Positions 4,913-7,042 of a stretch of DNA of 7,042 nt are shown here, piece after piece (within the stretch, counting starts at the first letter, position 1; each line of letters opens with the position of its first letter). The notes under the pieces are model-generated. The model had not been told where the DNA came from. It was given only the letters and a program-made list of their open reading frames with translations, and did not search any database. A program made the position numbers and the translations under genes. The stretch lies in the NCBI GenBank assembly GCA_003447895.1, contig DLYC01000015.1, forward strand, positions 1 through 7,042. Direction: 5' to 3'. This stretch comes from Lachnospiraceae bacterium. Its GTDB lineage: Bacteria; Bacillota; Clostridia; Lachnospirales; Lachnospiraceae.

Positions 4913-7006
4913 CAGCACCCGGGAGTGAATTTAAAGGCCTTATTTGCCGACCAGACAGAGAACTTTCTGCAGGTACAGAGCTTTCGGCCGCTCGGAAAAA
5001 AGAGCAGGAAGAATTATATTCTTCATCTGCGGCTTCGCACGGCGGCGGGAGAGATGAAGGAGTGCCGCCTCATGACAGAGGAGAAGGAGATCCCGATGGC
5101 CCTCGAGAGCGAGGACAAGTGGTTTTCCTACTATGGGGTCGAGATCAAGTCCAAGGGTGAGCCACTGCGCTACGCATTCCGGATCATCACAAAGCCGGAC
5201 CTCAGTAAGAAGGATCCGCGCTCCCATGAGTACATCTTCACCCGGACCGGGCTGAAGGATAAGGCGGACGGAGATCACGGCTGGTGGTACTACGCGCCTG
5301 ACTTCACCGTTCCCAAGTGGGCCAAGGGCGCTGTGATGTATCAGATCTTCACAGACCGTTTCTGCAACGGAGATCCCTCCAACGACGTCATGACCGGGGA
5401 GTACGCCTACAACGGAGGCGTAGTCAACCACATCGACGACTGGTACTGTCCCCCCGCGGCCGACGACACGCGCGAGCACTACGGCGGAGATATCCAGGGC
5501 ATCATGAACAAGCTCGACTATCTCGAGGAGCTCGGGATCGACGCAATCTACCTAAACCCGATCTTTGTCTCGCCCTCCAACCACAAGTATGACACGCAGG
5601 ACTACGACCACATAGACCCCCACTTTGGCAAAATCGTGCACGACGGAGGGGGCCTCCTTCCCCGGGATTCTGTCAACAACGCGGAGGCCAGCAAGTACAG
5701 AAAGCGCGTGACGGACCAGATGAACCTGGAGGCCAGCGACAGATTGTTCGCGAACTTCATGCGGGAGGCGCACAAGCGCGGGATCCGCGTGATCCTGGAC
5801 GGCGTCTTCAACCACTGCGGGGACTTCCACCGCTGGATGGACCGCGAGAAGATCTACCGGAACGTGGGAAGCTACGCCCCGGGCGCCTACTACAGGGAGG
5901 ATTCCCCCTTCCGCGACTACTTCAAATTCGAAGAGGACCGGTGGCCGGACAACAAGAGCTACGAGAGCTGGTGGGGATTTGAGACCCTGCCCAAGCTCAA
6001 CTACGAGGGGTCTGAGCGCCTGTGCGAGGACATCCTGGAGATCGCTGCCAAGTGGGTCTCACCGCCCTACAACGTGGACGGCTGGCGCCTGGACGTCGCG
6101 GCGGACCTTGGCCACTCGCCGGAATTCAACCACAAATTCTGGCAGCTTTTCCGCGAAACGGTCAAAAAAGCGAATCCCGAAGCGATCATCATCGCCGAGA
6201 ATTACTCGGAATCCGCCAAGTGGCTCCGCGGCAAAGAGTGGGACACGATCATGAACTACGAGGGGTTCATGGAGCCCCTGAGCTGGTTTTTGACAGGGAC
6301 GGAGAAGCACAATGACGCCTTCAGCAAGGAAATGCTGGGAGACCCGGACCTTTTCTGGGAGGCGATGCTGTGGAAGGAGCAGGAGGACATGCCCGAGGAG
6401 CCCCTCATGTGCAGCATGAACCAGCTCTCCAACCACGACCACTCCCGCTTTATGACGAGAACGACCAGGCAGGTCGGCCGCGTCGCGGACCTGGGGAGCG
6501 AAGCCGCTTCGAATGGAATCCGCGCCGGTGTTTTCCGGGAGGCGGCAGTCGTCCAGATGACCTGGCCGGGGGCGCCGACCCTCTACTACGGGGATGAAGC
6601 GGGCCTCTGCGGCTTTACCGACCCTGACAACCGGAGAACCTATCCCTGGGGGAGAGAGGACAAGGAGATGATCCGCTTCCACAGAGAGCTGATCCGGATG
6701 CGGAAGGAACTTCGCTGTCTCCGGAAAGGGTCTGTCATCAGACTCACGGACGCCGCGGGTATCCTCTCTTACGGCCGGTTTGACAAGGATTCCACCGCAG
6801 TCGTCATCCTCAACAACAGGGAAACTTCTGTCAAACTGAGGATTCCCGTGACCTATGCCGGCGTGCCGGCGAACAGCACCATGAAGCTTCGCTTTATGAC
6901 GGGGCAGAACGGATTTCTCGCCTATCCCAGGACGGTCTACCAGGTTCGGGACGGGATCCTGAGGATGGAGATGCCGCCGGAGTCGTCGGCCGTTCTGGTC
7001 TGGTGA
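4910..7006 (+). CDS. GH13 alpha-glucan hydrolase, neopullulanase-like
   Basis: This is a retaining alpha-amylase-family enzyme that probably cleaves alpha-1,4 (and perhaps alpha-1,6) bonds in maltodextrins, cyclodextrins or pullulan pieces. The 698-residue protein has no signal peptide or membrane helix, so it is probably cytoplasmic. Residues 1 to about 125 look like a beta-sandwich N-domain as in CBM34-bearing enzymes. The barrel begins near MYQIFTDRF (143-151) and continues with YGGDIQGI (191-198) and region I DGVFNH (297-302). LPKLN (360-364) matches the MPKLN region V of neopullulanase-type enzymes. GWRLD (391-395) carries nucleophile D395, IIAEN carries acid/base E430, and NHD (508-510) carries stabiliser D510. 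YYGDEAG begins at 559, and a C-terminal beta domain follows from about 605. Region II reads DVAAD instead of the usual DVANE, and about 38 extra residues sit at 241-278. Family and catalytic residues are secure. The exact substrate is not. Confidence 0.9.
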   Translation: MQHPGVNLKALFADQTENFLQVQSFRPLGKKSRKNYILHLRLRTAAGEMKECRLMTEEKEIPMALESEDKWFSYYGVEIKSKGEPLRYAFRIITKPDLSKKDPRSHEYIFTRTGLKDKADGDHGWWYYAPDFTVPKWAKGAVMYQIFTDRFCNGDPSNDVMTGEYAYNGGVVNHIDDWYCPPAADDTREHYGGDIQGIMNKLDYLEELGIDAIYLNPIFVSPSNHKYDTQDYDHIDPHFGKIVHDGGGLLPRDSVNNAEASKYRKRVTDQMNLEASDRLFANFMREAHKRGIRVILDGVFNHCGDFHRWMDREKIYRNVGSYAPGAYYREDSPFRDYFKFEEDRWPDNKSYESWWGFETLPKLNYEGSERLCEDILEIAAKWVSPPYNVDGWRLDVAADLGHSPEFNHKFWQLFRETVKKANPEAIIIAENYSESAKWLRGKEWDTIMNYEGFMEPLSWFLTGTEKHNDAFSKEMLGDPDLFWEAMLWKEQEDMPEEPLMCSMNQLSNHDHSRFMTRTTRQVGRVADLGSEAASNGIRAGVFREAAVVQMTWPGAPTLYYGDEAGLCGFTDPDNRRTYPWGREDKEMIRFHRELIRMRKELRCLRKGSVIRLTDAAGILSYGRFDKDSTAVVILNNRETSVKLRIPVTYAGVPANSTMKLRFMTGQNGFLAYPRTVYQVRDGILRMEMPPESSAVLVW

Positions 7007-7042
7007 GAAACTGCAGTCGCACCGGTCAAGGACCCGCGGACG

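Overview
The window looks like chromosomal DNA from a moderately GC-rich anaerobic Firmicute, most likely a clostridium of the Lachnospiraceae type. I infer this from protein style (TilS, FtsH and the family 13 glycosidase) and from gene order: a DivIC-family gene followed by tilS, hpt and ftsH is the classical Bacillus/Clostridium arrangement. All five well-supported genes are on the + strand.

Layout: 1-53 is the tail of whatever lies upstream. 54-374 is a small DivIC/FtsB-type division protein. 370-416 holds two overlapping hairpins that cannot both form, suggesting a terminator/antiterminator between divIC and tilS. 461-1978 is tilS (tRNA-Ile lysidine synthetase), which carries an unusual duplicated 13-residue insert and a Pro/Ala-rich linker. 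2115-2645 is hpt (hypoxanthine phosphoribosyltransferase). 2694-4529 is ftsH (membrane AAA+ zinc protease), which starts at TTG. 4530-4909 is a 380-base non-coding stretch with a clear terminator for the upstream operon, an AT-rich promoter-like segment with three 9-bp tandem repeats, and a second perfect terminator hairpin just before the next gene. 4910-7006 is a cytoplasmic GH13 alpha-glucan hydrolase of neopullulanase/cyclomaltodextrinase type. 7007-7042 holds nothing I can identify.

How the genes fit together: divIC, tilS, hpt and ftsH are housekeeping genes for cell division, decoding of AUA codons, purine salvage and membrane protein quality control. In Bacillus subtilis TilS and HprT are reported to interact and to stimulate ftsH expression, so their adjacency may be functional as well as historical. 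The GH13 gene is a separate unit, with its own leader and probably its own control, for breakdown of imported maltodextrins.

Most of the window is ordinary core genome and I see no new multi-gene system. The parts most worth a second look are the regulatory DNA between divIC and tilS and before the GH13 gene, and the lineage-specific inserts in TilS and the GH13 enzyme.
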